Assembly (NCBI GenBank): GCA_947441615.1
Contig: CANEUH010000013.1
Span: 1-64,000, forward strand
DNA: 64,000 bases
Direction of reading: 5' to 3'
Source of the DNA: Bacteriovoracaceae bacterium
GTDB lineage: Bacteria > Bdellovibrionota > Bacteriovoracia > Bacteriovoracales > Bacteriovoracaceae
Shown in pieces: positions 7,920-17,362 of this stretch (position 1 is its first letter; the number at the start of each line of letters is the position of its first letter). Under the pieces are notes generated by a model, which was not told the DNA's origin, made no database searches, and saw nothing but the letters and a program-made list of their open reading frames with translations. Both the position numbers and the translations under genes were made by a program.

Positions 7920-8480
7920 TCAAATAATACTACGAATGGCACCCATAAATTGAGTTCGGAAAGTTGTTCCTATTGATTCTGGATGAAATTGGTAGGTTAA
8001 GACATTCGATGACCTCGTAATCACGATCTCATCATGATGGATAAAGTTTTTAAAATAAGGATTTCGCGTTGCTGCCTGACTTAAAACGGCCAGGGAATTG
8101 TACCTTTGGACGTAAACGTCCCCCTGTATGTGAAGCCACTCTCTCCACTCAGTTGTGAGATCAAGTTTTATCTTTTGACCATGGAGTGGTTCTTTGGATC
8201 TAACGATTTCTTCATTTTGAAGGGCCCAAAAGATTTGATGACCTAAACAAACTCCAAAAAATGGTCTGTTCTCTTTTAGCCATGATTTAACTAAAGGAAA
8301 AATGGATTGGTAATCTTCTGGATGACCTGGCCCTGGACCTAAAATAAGTAACCCCTCAACGGGATTAACTTCATAGTCTTTCCAGTGAACAACTTGGACT
8401 TCAAGTTCAACAAGTAAGAGCTCCTGAACCACGTTATAAGAGAAACTATCCTCAAAATCTATGAAAGTCGCTTTGGTCAT
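7920..8480 (-). CDS. class I glutamine amidotransferase, PabA/TrpG type
   Basis: 186 residues with the full triad: GPGPGHP oxyanion region (~49-55), the nucleophile Cys in GVCLGHQ (~76-82) and His-Glu in FHPES (~167-171). Such subunits release ammonia from glutamine for aminodeoxychorismate (folate) or anthranilate (tryptophan) synthase. No component I gene is adjacent. With folC two genes upstream, a role in p-aminobenzoate and folate synthesis is the better guess. It overlaps lptD by 4 bases (ATGA). Confidence 0.85.
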   Translation of the reverse strand: MTKATFIDFEDSFSYNVVQELLLVELEVQVVHWKDYEVNPVEGLLILGPGPGHPEDYQSIFPLVKSWLKENRPFFGVCLGHQIFWALQNEEIVRSKEPLHGQKIKLDLTTEWREWLHIQGDVYVQRYNSLAVLSQAATRNPYFKNFIHHDEIVITRSSNVLTYQFHPESIGTTFRTQFMGAIRSII

Positions 8481-10927
8481 AGTCTCTTCACACCAAAATA
8501 ATCATTCCGATAACGCTCAAAATTGTCGTCTCCGAAATTAAATAAAATATTAAATGAATAGCGCGAATCAACAATCGACTTTCGATAATTCAAATTAAAA
8601 ATCCAACAATTATTATGAGGCATAATATCAATTGAATAAATCGTTCTAATATCTTTTTTGGCCGTTAAGTCCATGTCCTTTACCATTGCTACTCCGAGAG
8701 TGTCGGTTGGACGAACTTGTCCACCAACAGATAGGGATTTCAAATTCGATGATGAAAAGGAGTTGTAGTTATAATTTGAGAAAAGATTTATGTATTCAAA
8801 ACGTCTTGTAAAATTGAGATTAAAGATATTTTGATTATCATAATGAAAATAGAACTCCTGCATCCCAACGAACCATTTATTACCCGTGTAACCTGATTCG
8901 ATCATGAGTCTCGTTAGTCTTTGTCTCAAATCTTCAAACTCCTGATTGTTTAGAAGATAACCTTGGGAGACATTGAGCCAAGAAATTCTTGAATAAGTAA
9001 AATTATCTCTTAAGAATTTATCATCCTCTAAGAAGCTAAAATTTTTGGGAGATTTTCTTATGATCGTATTGTTCCACTGTAACTCAACAGTATTTTCCGG
9101 AGGGACAACAGTTCTGGTTGAATTTGCACCAAATAAGTACTCCTCAGATCTTAGAGCATCTTCATAATCAAATTGTCCTGCCTGTTGGGTTCTAATCTGA
9201 TTAATGAATCTTTTATTGCCGTAAGTATTCTGAGACGAAATAAAGTGATGAACGAATTTAAACTCTTGGGAGTGACGGTAACTGTTTCTCACTTGAATGA
9301 TATTATCTTTTGAGAGTTCTGATTCAAACTCTGGGATCTGACCCACCAGTCGATTTTTTTTCACTTCTTTTTGAAGTGGGGTAAGCCCCTGCTCTCTAGA
9401 TTCTCTAAGCCTTTTGAGGTCTTCTTTTGAAATAAGCCGAAGTGGGATTTTCTCCTCAAAAGCGAGACCGAAAATTCGGTCCATCGTAAAGCTCGCCTCA
9501 GTTTTTATAAGACCTGTATTCTTTCCGGCCATGGGCTCATTAGAATTAGTAAAGTCATAAGACTGTTGATCAAAAATGTAGCGGGACTTAAAGCTAACAG
9601 GCCCCCAGGTTAAAAGATGCCACATGAGATAAGGCTGAGCTGAAATTCTGTTGGCATTTCTTAAATAAAGGCTCTCATCTTCTCTGACTTGCCTAAATCT
9701 AGTGAAAGAGGCATCTGCACCAACGGCGATATGCTGAAGGAAGGGAATATCTGACTGGATAATGGAATGAGGAACAGTACTTAAATTAACCCTTGGCATG
9801 ACTTGCACATAAGAGCGATCGAACTCAGTGGAATCAGAAAATAATTGGTTTCGTAAATAGTTCGCCTCTGTATTAATCGAAAATAAATCCTGGCGCCAAT
9901 TCACAATTCCCTGAAAACCAAAATCAGAACTCGTGATCCTTGGATCAGTGTATTGTGGGTAATCTCGAATAAAATCGAGGTCTCTTGTACCTGTATATCT
10001 AAAGTGTGAATTGAGATTTGGAGACCAAAACTGATGGGATTCTACGTCCGCAAAATAACGGAAAAACTGCTCACCAGATGGGCCAACGTTACTCTGACCA
10101 GGCCAGTAAATGGTGTCATTCACTAGTCGGGAATTTAATTCAAGCCAACTCATCTCGGAGAATCTTTGCCGGTACTGAAGGTCTCCTCCGTATCCTCTTT
10201 TGGCCCAAAAAGTTGGACTTAGAGTCGCGTCTTTATGATCATCAATCGCCCAAAAAAATGGTTGCTCAAATGATAAACCTTCACCAGTTCTCTGGGAGAT
10301 ACGAGGGATCAATAGACCCGACTCTCTCTTCGCGAGGATTGGTAAAACGATATAAGGGATATAAATAATATCGACACCCTTAACTTTAAAAAGACCATGT
10401 TTAATCTGAACGTACTTACCAACGTTGAGCCTTATGTAATTCCCATAAATCGCCCAAGATTCCCTGCAGTCTTTGCAAGTTGTGAATTCTGATTCCTTGG
10501 CGAGGTATTCGTTTTCGTTGATCCGAATAAGTTCTCTCGCCACAAGATTAAAGTCAGAAGTGAGGATTCGGGCATTTTTAATGTGGGCGGCACCAGTAGC
10601 GATATTGTAGTCAAGATGGGAGCCATAAAGAGTCATGTCTTTAGTGATGAAGCGGACATTCCCCTCAATTTTTACCGTCATGGTCTCTTGATCAAGGGAA
10701 GCGAGTTCCCCGTAGACCGTGTCTTTTTGACTGATGATGACGACATTCCCTACGGCCTCAAAATAACGACCATTATTTTTTCTATAGGCCTTATCTGAGT
10801 AAACAGAAATCTTATCCCCAAGAGTTAATTGAGCATCGTTAGAAGCAAGAGAGTGACTTGAAGTAACCCAAGAAATAATAAGAACCAGTAACCAGCACAC
10901 GCTGATTTTTGTTCTGTCCATGAACAT
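8477..10927 (-). CDS. lptD: LPS-assembly outer-membrane protein LptD
   Basis: 816 residues from the ATG at 10927 (another ATG two codons on; a TTG at 10948 is less likely). A signal peptide (VCWLLVLIISWVTSSHSLA) is followed by the OstA-like beta-jellyroll (about 35-150: YRKNNGRYFEAVGNVVI, GELASLDQ and so on) and a large beta-barrel domain with many aromatic-alternating strands. Cysteines: a CxxC pair in TTCKDC at the end of the jellyroll and one in the C-terminal barrel, compared with two plus two in E. coli, so disulfide wiring must differ. The first 89 bases lie inside the 3' end of folC. Inserts LPS into the outer leaflet. Confidence 0.9.
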   Translation of the reverse strand: MFMDRTKISVCWLLVLIISWVTSSHSLASNDAQLTLGDKISVYSDKAYRKNNGRYFEAVGNVVIISQKDTVYGELASLDQETMTVKIEGNVRFITKDMTLYGSHLDYNIATGAAHIKNARILTSDFNLVARELIRINENEYLAKESEFTTCKDCRESWAIYGNYIRLNVGKYVQIKHGLFKVKGVDIIYIPYIVLPILAKRESGLLIPRISQRTGEGLSFEQPFFWAIDDHKDATLSPTFWAKRGYGGDLQYRQRFSEMSWLELNSRLVNDTIYWPGQSNVGPSGEQFFRYFADVESHQFWSPNLNSHFRYTGTRDLDFIRDYPQYTDPRITSSDFGFQGIVNWRQDLFSINTEANYLRNQLFSDSTEFDRSYVQVMPRVNLSTVPHSIIQSDIPFLQHIAVGADASFTRFRQVREDESLYLRNANRISAQPYLMWHLLTWGPVSFKSRYIFDQQSYDFTNSNEPMAGKNTGLIKTEASFTMDRIFGLAFEEKIPLRLISKEDLKRLRESREQGLTPLQKEVKKNRLVGQIPEFESELSKDNIIQVRNSYRHSQEFKFVHHFISSQNTYGNKRFINQIRTQQAGQFDYEDALRSEEYLFGANSTRTVVPPENTVELQWNNTIIRKSPKNFSFLEDDKFLRDNFTYSRISWLNVSQGYLLNNQEFEDLRQRLTRLMIESGYTGNKWFVGMQEFYFHYDNQNIFNLNFTRRFEYINLFSNYNYNSFSSSNLKSLSVGGQVRPTDTLGVAMVKDMDLTAKKDIRTIYSIDIMPHNNCWIFNLNYRKSIVDSRYSFNILFNFGDDNFERYRNDYFGVKRL

Positions 10928-12011
10928 AGTTCTCAATATCTTTAACAAAACTTAGCCCTTCTTCCCGCGATAACTTTTCGATTTCAACCACTGTGGCCGC
11001 TTTCGGGTGATCAAAGGTTGTTATGACAACATTTCCTAAACCTGACTTAGAGAGCATTCTCATCATGACTTTTAAATCTGAAGAATCTCTTTTAGAAAAG
11101 GCAGCAATGACAGTGTCAAATCTTGATCTCTTAAAATTATAGGTCTCAGAGTGTAAAAATTGAATCAGTTTTCTCATCCCATCAACATTGTGTGAGCCAT
11201 AAAAAAACCACTCGTTTCTACCCTTTACGACTTCACCTCTATTTTCTAGTCCAGGGACTAAATTCCACTCATTTTGACTAAAATCCTGGCCAAACAATTG
11301 ACAAAATGCCGCGGTGGCCAAAGCGAGATTTCTCCTCGAAAAATCAAAATCTGGGATTTTTAGAGTGTCATTCAAAGAAATGGTTCGGGCACCAACAGAA
11401 TCGGCCATCGATCTGGCCCTTTCAATAAGGTATTTTCTATCAAGAAAATGTATGAAAGAGGTGCTTGGTCTTAAAGTTCCTAATTTTTCTTTGAGAATCT
11501 GGTCATATCTTCTACCTAGAATTTCCTGATGATCCCTAGAAATCGAAGGTAAGAGAACCATCTCGGCATCAAAGACATTAACCGCATCTAACCGTCCACC
11601 TAACCCGACTTCTAAGAGTAAAAATTCTGGATTCTGTCTTTGGGCCCAAGTGCAAAATACAAAAAATAAAAACTCATAATAACTAAGTTTATAATGATGC
11701 TCTTCAACCTTTTTATGACATTCAAGAATAAGCTTCTCTAAAACCTCTTGGTCAATCTCCCCTTCTTCAGTTCTAAATCTCTCGGTTAAGCGAGTAATGT
11801 GAGGAGAAGTCCATGTACAGTGACGATGTGATTTAAGGAGTTCAGATAAACGTAGAGTTGTCTCACCCTTTCCATTGGTTCCGGCGATAATCACGATTCT
11901 TAATTTATTTAATTGAGGAAGGATGTCTTTAAGAGCGAGTTTAATACGATCAAGACCAGGGTTCATTTGCTCCTGCCCATAATGGGTCAGGAGCCAAGCC
12001 GTGAGATCCAT
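10839..12011 (-). CDS. folC: folylpolyglutamate synthase/dihydrofolate synthase FolC
   Basis: 390 residues, Mur-ligase-like. The P loop GTNGKGETT (~44-52), the SPH segment (HCTWTSPHI), the GLGGRLDAVN motif (~138-147) and SRDHQEILG are characteristic; the C-terminal domain has SHNVDGM. Adds glutamate to dihydropteroate and folates. Nine bases downstream of accD, as in many bacteria. Its 3' end overlaps the lptD start by 89 bases in another frame. Confidence 0.93.
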   Translation of the reverse strand: MDLTAWLLTHYGQEQMNPGLDRIKLALKDILPQLNKLRIVIIAGTNGKGETTLRLSELLKSHRHCTWTSPHITRLTERFRTEEGEIDQEVLEKLILECHKKVEEHHYKLSYYEFLFFVFCTWAQRQNPEFLLLEVGLGGRLDAVNVFDAEMVLLPSISRDHQEILGRRYDQILKEKLGTLRPSTSFIHFLDRKYLIERARSMADSVGARTISLNDTLKIPDFDFSRRNLALATAAFCQLFGQDFSQNEWNLVPGLENRGEVVKGRNEWFFYGSHNVDGMRKLIQFLHSETYNFKRSRFDTVIAAFSKRDSSDLKVMMRMLSKSGLGNVVITTFDHPKAATVVEIEKLSREEGLSFVKDIENYVHGQNKNQRVLVTGSYYFLGYFKSLSCF

Positions 12012-12020
12012 AAAAGTAAA

Positions 12021-12869
12021 CTAGTTTCCAAACATTTTCACAAAAAAACTTAATTCTTTTTTAAGATCTTTCCTGTGAATAATTCGATCAATAAACCCAT
12101 GATCTTTTAAAAACTCAGAACGCTGAAACCCCTCAGGAAGAGTCTGACGAATCGATTGCTCAATCACTCGAGGTCCCGCAAATCCAATGAGGGCCCGCGG
12201 TTCAGAAATGTTTATATCTCCAAGCATGGCAAAGCTAGCGGCCACACCACCAGTAGTGGGATCAGATAAAAGGGAAATATAAGGAATACCTGCTGACTTC
12301 AGGCGAGCTCTAGAGGCCGATGTTTTTGCCATCTGCATAAGGGATAAAATTCCTTCCTGCATTCTCGCTCCACCCGAGCAAGAAACCACGATCACGGGAA
12401 TCTTTTTTTCAAAACCAATATCCATCGCAAGGGCCACTTTCTCACCGGTCACAACTCCCATCGATCCACCCATGAAGCGGAAATCCATGACAGCGAGAGC
12501 AACATGTTTTCCATCAATCGTCGCCGTACCACAAACAGTCGTGTCTTTGATTCCAGTTGTTTTGATCGCCGACTGAAGTCTTTGAACATAGGGCAATTTA
12601 TCTTGGAACTGAAGTGGGTTATTTGAAATGAGATCAGGACTAATTTCTTCAAAACTGTTCTCATCTGTCATGACGGCAATTCGCTCATAGGCCGAAATAC
12701 GGTAATGATAATCACAAAGTGGGCAGACACTCATATTTTCTTCAAGCTTATCCGCCTGAAGAATCTCTCCACATTGGTTACACTTCTTCCAAAGCCCAAC
12801 CGGTGTATTAGAGACGACTTTTTTAACGTTCTTTAATTTTGGGTTTTTGACCTGATGAAACCAGCCCAT
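12021..12869 (-). CDS. accD: acetyl-CoA carboxylase carboxyltransferase subunit beta
   Basis: 282 residues of usual length. The N-terminal zinc ribbon has CNQC (~31-34) and CPLC (~50-53). The carboxyltransferase core includes MDFRFMGGSMG, SCSGGARMQEG and DPTTGGVAASFAMLGD. It transfers the carboxyl group to acetyl-CoA together with AccA for fatty-acid synthesis. First gene of the operon accD-folC-lptD-pabA-like-TrpF-like-surE-M23, with AAGGGA before the ATG. accA is not in the window. Confidence 0.97.
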   Translation of the reverse strand: MGWFHQVKNPKLKNVKKVVSNTPVGLWKKCNQCGEILQADKLEENMSVCPLCDYHYRISAYERIAVMTDENSFEEISPDLISNNPLQFQDKLPYVQRLQSAIKTTGIKDTTVCGTATIDGKHVALAVMDFRFMGGSMGVVTGEKVALAMDIGFEKKIPVIVVSCSGGARMQEGILSLMQMAKTSASRARLKSAGIPYISLLSDPTTGGVAASFAMLGDINISEPRALIGFAGPRVIEQSIRQTLPEGFQRSEFLKDHGFIDRIIHRKDLKKELSFFVKMFGN

Positions 12870-13124
12870 GCTGTCCCTTCCCTTTTAAAATTAATGAGGA
12901 CTCATCTTAGACCCGAGAATGAGAGGTTGAAAAGAGAATTGCCACCCTTTGTGGGCATTATGGCCAGAAAAAGGTCTTAATTTTACTGAAAATAACTCAG
13001 TAAGCCATTGAAATACCAGATGATTAGGACTCACCTTCACCAAAGTTAATCATAAAAAGAATTTACCCACTAATCTATTAAGAGAATGAACCAAGAATCC
13101 GATAAGACCAATCAAGGTATATCT

Positions 13125-15254
13125 ATGCTAAAAAATTGTCTTAAAACTCTCGTTGTCTTTTTGATTCCTCTTATGAGTTTTGCTCAGATTGGGTCTCTGT
13201 CTTACGAGGATTTTGTCCATCTTTCTGAAAAAGACCAGGATAAGTTTGTCATCAAAACCATGGAACTTATTGTGAGGCTTGAAAATTCTCACAGAAATGA
13301 TCCTAGAACCATGCATTTTACTGAGGAAGAAGAAAAGAAATTCACATTGTTTCTAAAGCAGCTAAAAGGGACTTTATTTATTGATGAGGCCCACGCTTTT
13401 CCTGGAAATTACTTGGCCGACCGAGAGTGGGATAGAGCCGCAAAGGACTTTACAGAACTCATCACTAAAGACTCCAATAAGAAAAAGTGCGTTTATGCTG
13501 GCTGGATTTCTAAGGCTATCGGGGAAGGTAATAACGTTACCTGTGCTCATCCAGGTTACCTAATGGGAGATAAATCCCAGAGAGACAATACCCCTGAGGG
13601 TCGCGCCTATATCGCTCCAAAAAATGGCTCAGATTGTGATCAGGGTGGAAAAAAAAAGATTCAATGTAGTCCGGTCATCTTCGGATATAAATCTATTAAA
13701 GATAGGACTCCTTTTTGTGTTAGTGCTGAAGATATGGCGAGAAATTCTTCTTTTGACTGTATGCAAGCGGCTCTTGACTTGGACACGAATAATAAAGGCG
13801 ACAGTAAAGAAGATCGTCTTAATTACATCAAAAGCCGTTTAACAGACCAGAAGAACAGAGATGTTTTTAAACAAGTTCACGAATTTAATTATAAAATGTG
13901 CGTGTGTGATTCCAAACCAATCCCTGCCAATTTCTCAAATGATTATTTAAAAGAAATTCAGCTTCACCAGACTTGTTACGGGATTATGAAGATGATTGGG
14001 GAAACCGCTAAAATGTGTAGTGATACCGACCAAATTTCGTCAACCGATTTATCAATATTTACAAAATTGGATGAATATATTAACGCCCAAGTCAATAAAC
14101 AACACTTCGGATCTAATTCTAAAATTCCGGCGAATACCTACGGTGGTTGGTACAGTAATTACATAAAAAACTTAAGAAAAAATAAGACTACCGAATATGT
14201 CCGCCTGTGCGGTGGAAAAGTAACTCCACAACCAAAGCCAAAAGATGAACCAATCTTCACCTGCAAAGGCACTTGCGACATTGATAAACCTGAAAAAGGT
14301 AAAATGCAGTGTGAGCTTTCGATCAAAAAAGACAAAGAACCTGATAAAAAAGAGACTAAACAATTCTCAACAGCAGATTATACTGATGATGGTTTAAAGA
14401 CTCAGAAAAAACAATTAATGATTATGCCTGAAAATTCTACAAAAGAAATTAATTGTGAAATCACGGCAAAGACTCCAGTTGTTGTTATACCTGAGCCAAA
14501 ACCTGAGCCAAAACCTGAGCCAAAACCTGAGCCAAAACCTGAGCCAAAACCTGAGCCAAAACCTGAGCCAAAACCTGAACCAAATAAAAAGAAAACGTAC
14601 TCTTGTGAGTCCATCTGTGTAAAAGATGAAGACGTAGGCAAAGATGGAAAAATTTGTACTCTCGAAGTCACAATTCGTGAAGAAGGAGTCGAATTTGATA
14701 AATTTGATAAAATTGAAGGTAAACCTTTTACAGGAGTTCCAAAATACAAGCCCGACGGTGAAGAAAAAGATATAGATTGTCCTGAGAAAAAATCTGAAGA
14801 TCCTGAGGTTGATACAAGTAAACCAACGATTAAAGTCACGGCGATTGAAGGTAAAGAAACATACAAAGTAAATGCCGTTAAAGAAAACGATAAAGGCTGG
14901 ACTTTTGGCTGGGCGATTAAAGGTGAAAAAGATGTTGATGTCTCAGGAGTTAGTAAAGATTGGGAAAAAAAGCCAGAAGAAGAACCCAAAGGATTTTCAA
15001 ATGATGGCACGGCCACTTCAGAGGCCCCTTTAGCCCCTGATGAGTTCCTTCAAAAACGAGGAAAAGTTGATTTTAAAATCTGTGGTCAACTCACAAAAGG
15101 GAATGAAGTTATTGAGGACTGCGCACTCATTAAGAAACTAGAAGAATCAAAAAAACCACCAGTCGTTGGCCCTCAAGGGAATAATATGCCAGCGGCACCA
15201 CCGCAACCAATTATTAGAAGATCAAGTGATGCATCTGCAATTGGTATTAGGTAA
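13125..15254 (+). CDS. secreted Cys-rich protein with PEPK repeat linker
   Basis: 709 residues from the ATG at 13125, which directly opens a signal peptide (MLKNCLKTLVVFLIPLMSFA); an upstream ATG at 13086 would add a charged stretch. The N-terminal ~360 residues have many Cys and no known domain. Then come two related modules, each starting FTCKGTC or YSCESIC and ending INC or IDC, separated by the PEPK tandem repeat. A last beta-sandwich-like module (TIKVTAIEGKETY to VIEDCALIKKLE) follows. Long, exported, disulfide-rich and repeat-linked: probably surface-exposed or periplasm-spanning. Function unknown. It has its own upstream region of about 250 bp. Confidence 0.7.
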   Translation: MLKNCLKTLVVFLIPLMSFAQIGSLSYEDFVHLSEKDQDKFVIKTMELIVRLENSHRNDPRTMHFTEEEEKKFTLFLKQLKGTLFIDEAHAFPGNYLADREWDRAAKDFTELITKDSNKKKCVYAGWISKAIGEGNNVTCAHPGYLMGDKSQRDNTPEGRAYIAPKNGSDCDQGGKKKIQCSPVIFGYKSIKDRTPFCVSAEDMARNSSFDCMQAALDLDTNNKGDSKEDRLNYIKSRLTDQKNRDVFKQVHEFNYKMCVCDSKPIPANFSNDYLKEIQLHQTCYGIMKMIGETAKMCSDTDQISSTDLSIFTKLDEYINAQVNKQHFGSNSKIPANTYGGWYSNYIKNLRKNKTTEYVRLCGGKVTPQPKPKDEPIFTCKGTCDIDKPEKGKMQCELSIKKDKEPDKKETKQFSTADYTDDGLKTQKKQLMIMPENSTKEINCEITAKTPVVVIPEPKPEPKPEPKPEPKPEPKPEPKPEPKPEPNKKKTYSCESICVKDEDVGKDGKICTLEVTIREEGVEFDKFDKIEGKPFTGVPKYKPDGEEKDIDCPEKKSEDPEVDTSKPTIKVTAIEGKETYKVNAVKENDKGWTFGWAIKGEKDVDVSGVSKDWEKKPEEEPKGFSNDGTATSEAPLAPDEFLQKRGKVDFKICGQLTKGNEVIEDCALIKKLEESKKPPVVGPQGNNMPAAPPQPIIRRSSDASAIGIR
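14490..14585 (+). repeat. 12-bp tandem repeat, seven perfect copies plus one variant
   Basis: The unit CCTGAGCCAAAA runs seven times without change (14490-14573) and once as CCTGAACCAAAT (14574-14585). It encodes Pro-Glu-Pro-Lys repeats, an extended rigid spacer. Perfect identity at DNA level suggests recent expansion and possible copy-number variation between strains. Confidence 0.95.
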
Positions 15255-15257
15255 ATT

Positions 15258-16022
15258 TTAAAAATTAAAAATTTCTCCATCACGACTGAGGACCCTTATG
15301 CGGTCCTCTTTCATTTCTTGGATTTCTTTTAAAATAATCTCTCGATAAGATGGCTTTAAGTGAGTGAGGATCACGGGAATAAGTTCAGGCATTTTCTTCA
15401 TTTCAAACTTAAGAGAATTTGCGGTGTGATGGTCAGAAACCTCGGCCACTTTTTCTAAACTATTTGGAAAACTCACCTCAGTAAAAATCGCCTTTAAATT
15501 TTTAATCTTCCGAGCGATCTCCCAAATGCGATCAGTGGGCCCTGTATCCAAAGTAAATAAAATAGCGACCTGATCTTTCTCGACAATAAATCCCATCGCA
15601 TCATGAGCGTGCTTCACTTTAATAGGAGTGATATCAAACTCTCCTATTCTTAACTTCACTTCCTCACGAATAGAGTTGAAGTTAATAGTGGGTGACTCCA
15701 CTGAAGGAAGCTCACTAAAGTCGGGCCAAATGATATTGTTAAAAAGATGATCTTTAATGATTTTCTTAACGGTCTCATGGGTAAAAACCTCAAATGGCTT
15801 CTTCCTCATCCCAAAACAATTGTCGCAAAGGAAAGCGAGATCTTTAATGTGATCTAAATGACAATGAGAAATAAGAATATGATCTATTTTTGACTGCTCT
15901 TCCACTGAGAGTGTGCTCGCAACAGCACCAGCATCAATCAGAAGCTTATCATCAATTAAAAAAGAGGTCGTTGAATGACCCTTGGAGAGACCACCATGGC
16001 CTCCAAGAATTTGTATTTTCAT
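15258..16022 (-). CDS. metallo-beta-lactamase-fold hydrolase, class II cAMP phosphodiesterase-like
   Basis: 254 residues. The metal motif HCHLDH (~53-58) and downstream His and Asp residues (HAHDAMG ~138, TLDTGPTD ~155, SDHHT ~195, LTHLKPSY ~220) fit a two-zinc MBL enzyme. The start KIQILGGHGG, the early LLIDAGA and the overall order resemble the PDEase_II family (CpdP). Activity on cAMP or cGMP is therefore plausible but inferred. It converges on the PEPK protein gene with 3 bases between them. Confidence 0.7.
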   Translation of the reverse strand: MKIQILGGHGGLSKGHSTTSFLIDDKLLIDAGAVASTLSVEEQSKIDHILISHCHLDHIKDLAFLCDNCFGMRKKPFEVFTHETVKKIIKDHLFNNIIWPDFSELPSVESPTINFNSIREEVKLRIGEFDITPIKVKHAHDAMGFIVEKDQVAILFTLDTGPTDRIWEIARKIKNLKAIFTEVSFPNSLEKVAEVSDHHTANSLKFEMKKMPELIPVILTHLKPSYREIILKEIQEMKEDRIRVLSRDGEIFNF

Positions 16023-16063
16023 GATTTAATTCTAAGGCGATTAATTTTTTTACTCAAGAAAAC

Positions 16064-16891
16064 TCAGGACTCCCTCTTATGGGATGTTAATTCCGAATAA
16101 ATTTCCTTAGTTGGGCGATCAAGAATTTCTGCAATTAATTTCGCTACTTGCTTGGGGTTTGCCCCTTTCGCCATAATATCTTGCGCTATTTCTTTTAAGG
16201 CAGACGAAGACTTTTGAGAAGATTCTTTATTGTGAAACAGAAGAACAAACTCCCCCTTAAAGTTAATTTCAGTTTTTTTAACCATCCATTCGTGCGCCTT
16301 AAATTTTTCTACTTGCTCAAATTTTTTTGAAAGTTCACGAACAAGACAAATATCAACATCAGGGCGAGTTTTACAAAGCTCATCAACTGTCTCTTCCACT
16401 CTTGTTGGCGCCTCAAAAAAGATGTGAGTGCCGTAGCCCACTTCACTAAAGATTTTTATTCTCTTCCCAGACTCCCTAGGAAGAAATCCATGAAACTGGA
16501 ACGGTATAGGAGGAAGGCCAGATAGCTCAAGCGCCATGATCGGTGAAGAAACTCCAGAGAAGGATTCAACTTTAAATCCTCTCTCATACGCAGCCTGCAC
16601 CAAGGGGAAAGCAGGGTCCGAAATCATGGGACTTCCAGCCTCTGAGGCAACATAGAGATCATCTTTTTCTAAGATCTCCAGAAGCTTTATGACCTGAATT
16701 GATTCAGATTGATCATGAAGAGAGAAAATTCTTTTTCCAGAAACAGATATTCCCAAGTGATTTAGGAGCTCTTTAAATACCCGAGTATCTTCGACGGCGA
16801 ATATCGTTCCTGTTTTTAATGCCTCAGAAACTCTTTGGGTTAGGTCTCCAAGATTTCCAATTGGTGTGTTTAACAGAATGATTTTTCCCAC
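16064..16891 (-). CDS. rsmI: 16S rRNA (cytidine1402-2'-O)-methyltransferase RsmI
   Basis: 275 residues from a GTG at 16891 with AAGGGG about 6 bases before it, giving the usual start GKIILLNTPIGNLGDLT. A TTG 45 bases upstream also opens the frame but lies outside family length. Family motifs present: VEDTRV (~34), SLHDQSE, ASEAGSPMISDPAFPLV (~85-101), SGLPP and FFEAPTRVEETV. With RsmH it methylates C1402 in the decoding centre. It follows the rplS/rnhB block on the same strand. Confidence 0.93.
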   Translation of the reverse strand: MGKIILLNTPIGNLGDLTQRVSEALKTGTIFAVEDTRVFKELLNHLGISVSGKRIFSLHDQSESIQVIKLLEILEKDDLYVASEAGSPMISDPAFPLVQAAYERGFKVESFSGVSSPIMALELSGLPPIPFQFHGFLPRESGKRIKIFSEVGYGTHIFFEAPTRVEETVDELCKTRPDVDICLVRELSKKFEQVEKFKAHEWMVKKTEINFKGEFVLLFHNKESSQKSSSALKEIAQDIMAKGANPKQVAKLIAEILDRPTKEIYSELTSHKRES

Positions 16892-16966
16892 TCTAATCCC
16901 CTTTGAAGTCCCATGGTAAAATTTAATGAGGCACAAAAGCCTAATTAATTCTAAAGGAGTTACCCC

Positions 16967-17362
16967 ATGAGTATGAAGGCCAATATTTTAAGAGACGCTA
17001 ATGGAAACATTATCGTCCATATGCAAGGGGATTTAAACTACGATCATTCATTTCCACTGCGTTCTGAACTACAAAATATCTCTAACTCTAATCCCAATGC
17101 CAAAATCACTATTGATTTAGGTGCAATCGACTTTGTCGGTTCATCAGGGATTTGTCAATTTGTAGAGACTGTAAAATTTCTGAAAGAAGGTCATAAATCA
17201 ACGGTTAAAATCTCAAACGTTAAACCAGAGTTTCTAAAAATTTTCAGACTTCTCTCTTTAAATGAAGCTGATTATGTCGCTGAACTTATGAATTTTGACA
17301 ATGACGAAACAGATAACCTCAACACTCGCTTTGGGAACAGAAATCAAACTTTCGAAAACTAA
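16967..17362 (+). CDS. STAS-domain protein, anti-sigma-factor-antagonist-like
   Basis: 131 residues forming one STAS domain. The phosphorylatable Ser lies in the conserved DFVGSSGI (~52-59), as in SpoIIAA/RsbV, and a variable acidic and Asn-rich tail follows after residue 112. AAAGGAG precedes the ATG. No kinase (RsbW-like) or phosphatase gene is nearby, so its partner is elsewhere. It could act in a partner-switching pathway controlling a sigma factor or a diguanylate-type output. Confidence 0.82.
   Translation: MSMKANILRDANGNIIVHMQGDLNYDHSFPLRSELQNISNSNPNAKITIDLGAIDFVGSSGICQFVETVKFLKEGHKSTVKISNVKPEFLKIFRLLSLNEADYVAELMNFDNDETDNLNTRFGNRNQTFEN

Noticed and set aside
14402-15016. Long minus-strand ORF with Gly-Ser-Gly-Phe repeats opposite the PEPK gene
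   Set aside because: It is the antisense reading of the 12-bp repeat and flanking coding sequence; no ribosome-binding site or domain, and the plus-strand protein has a signal peptide.
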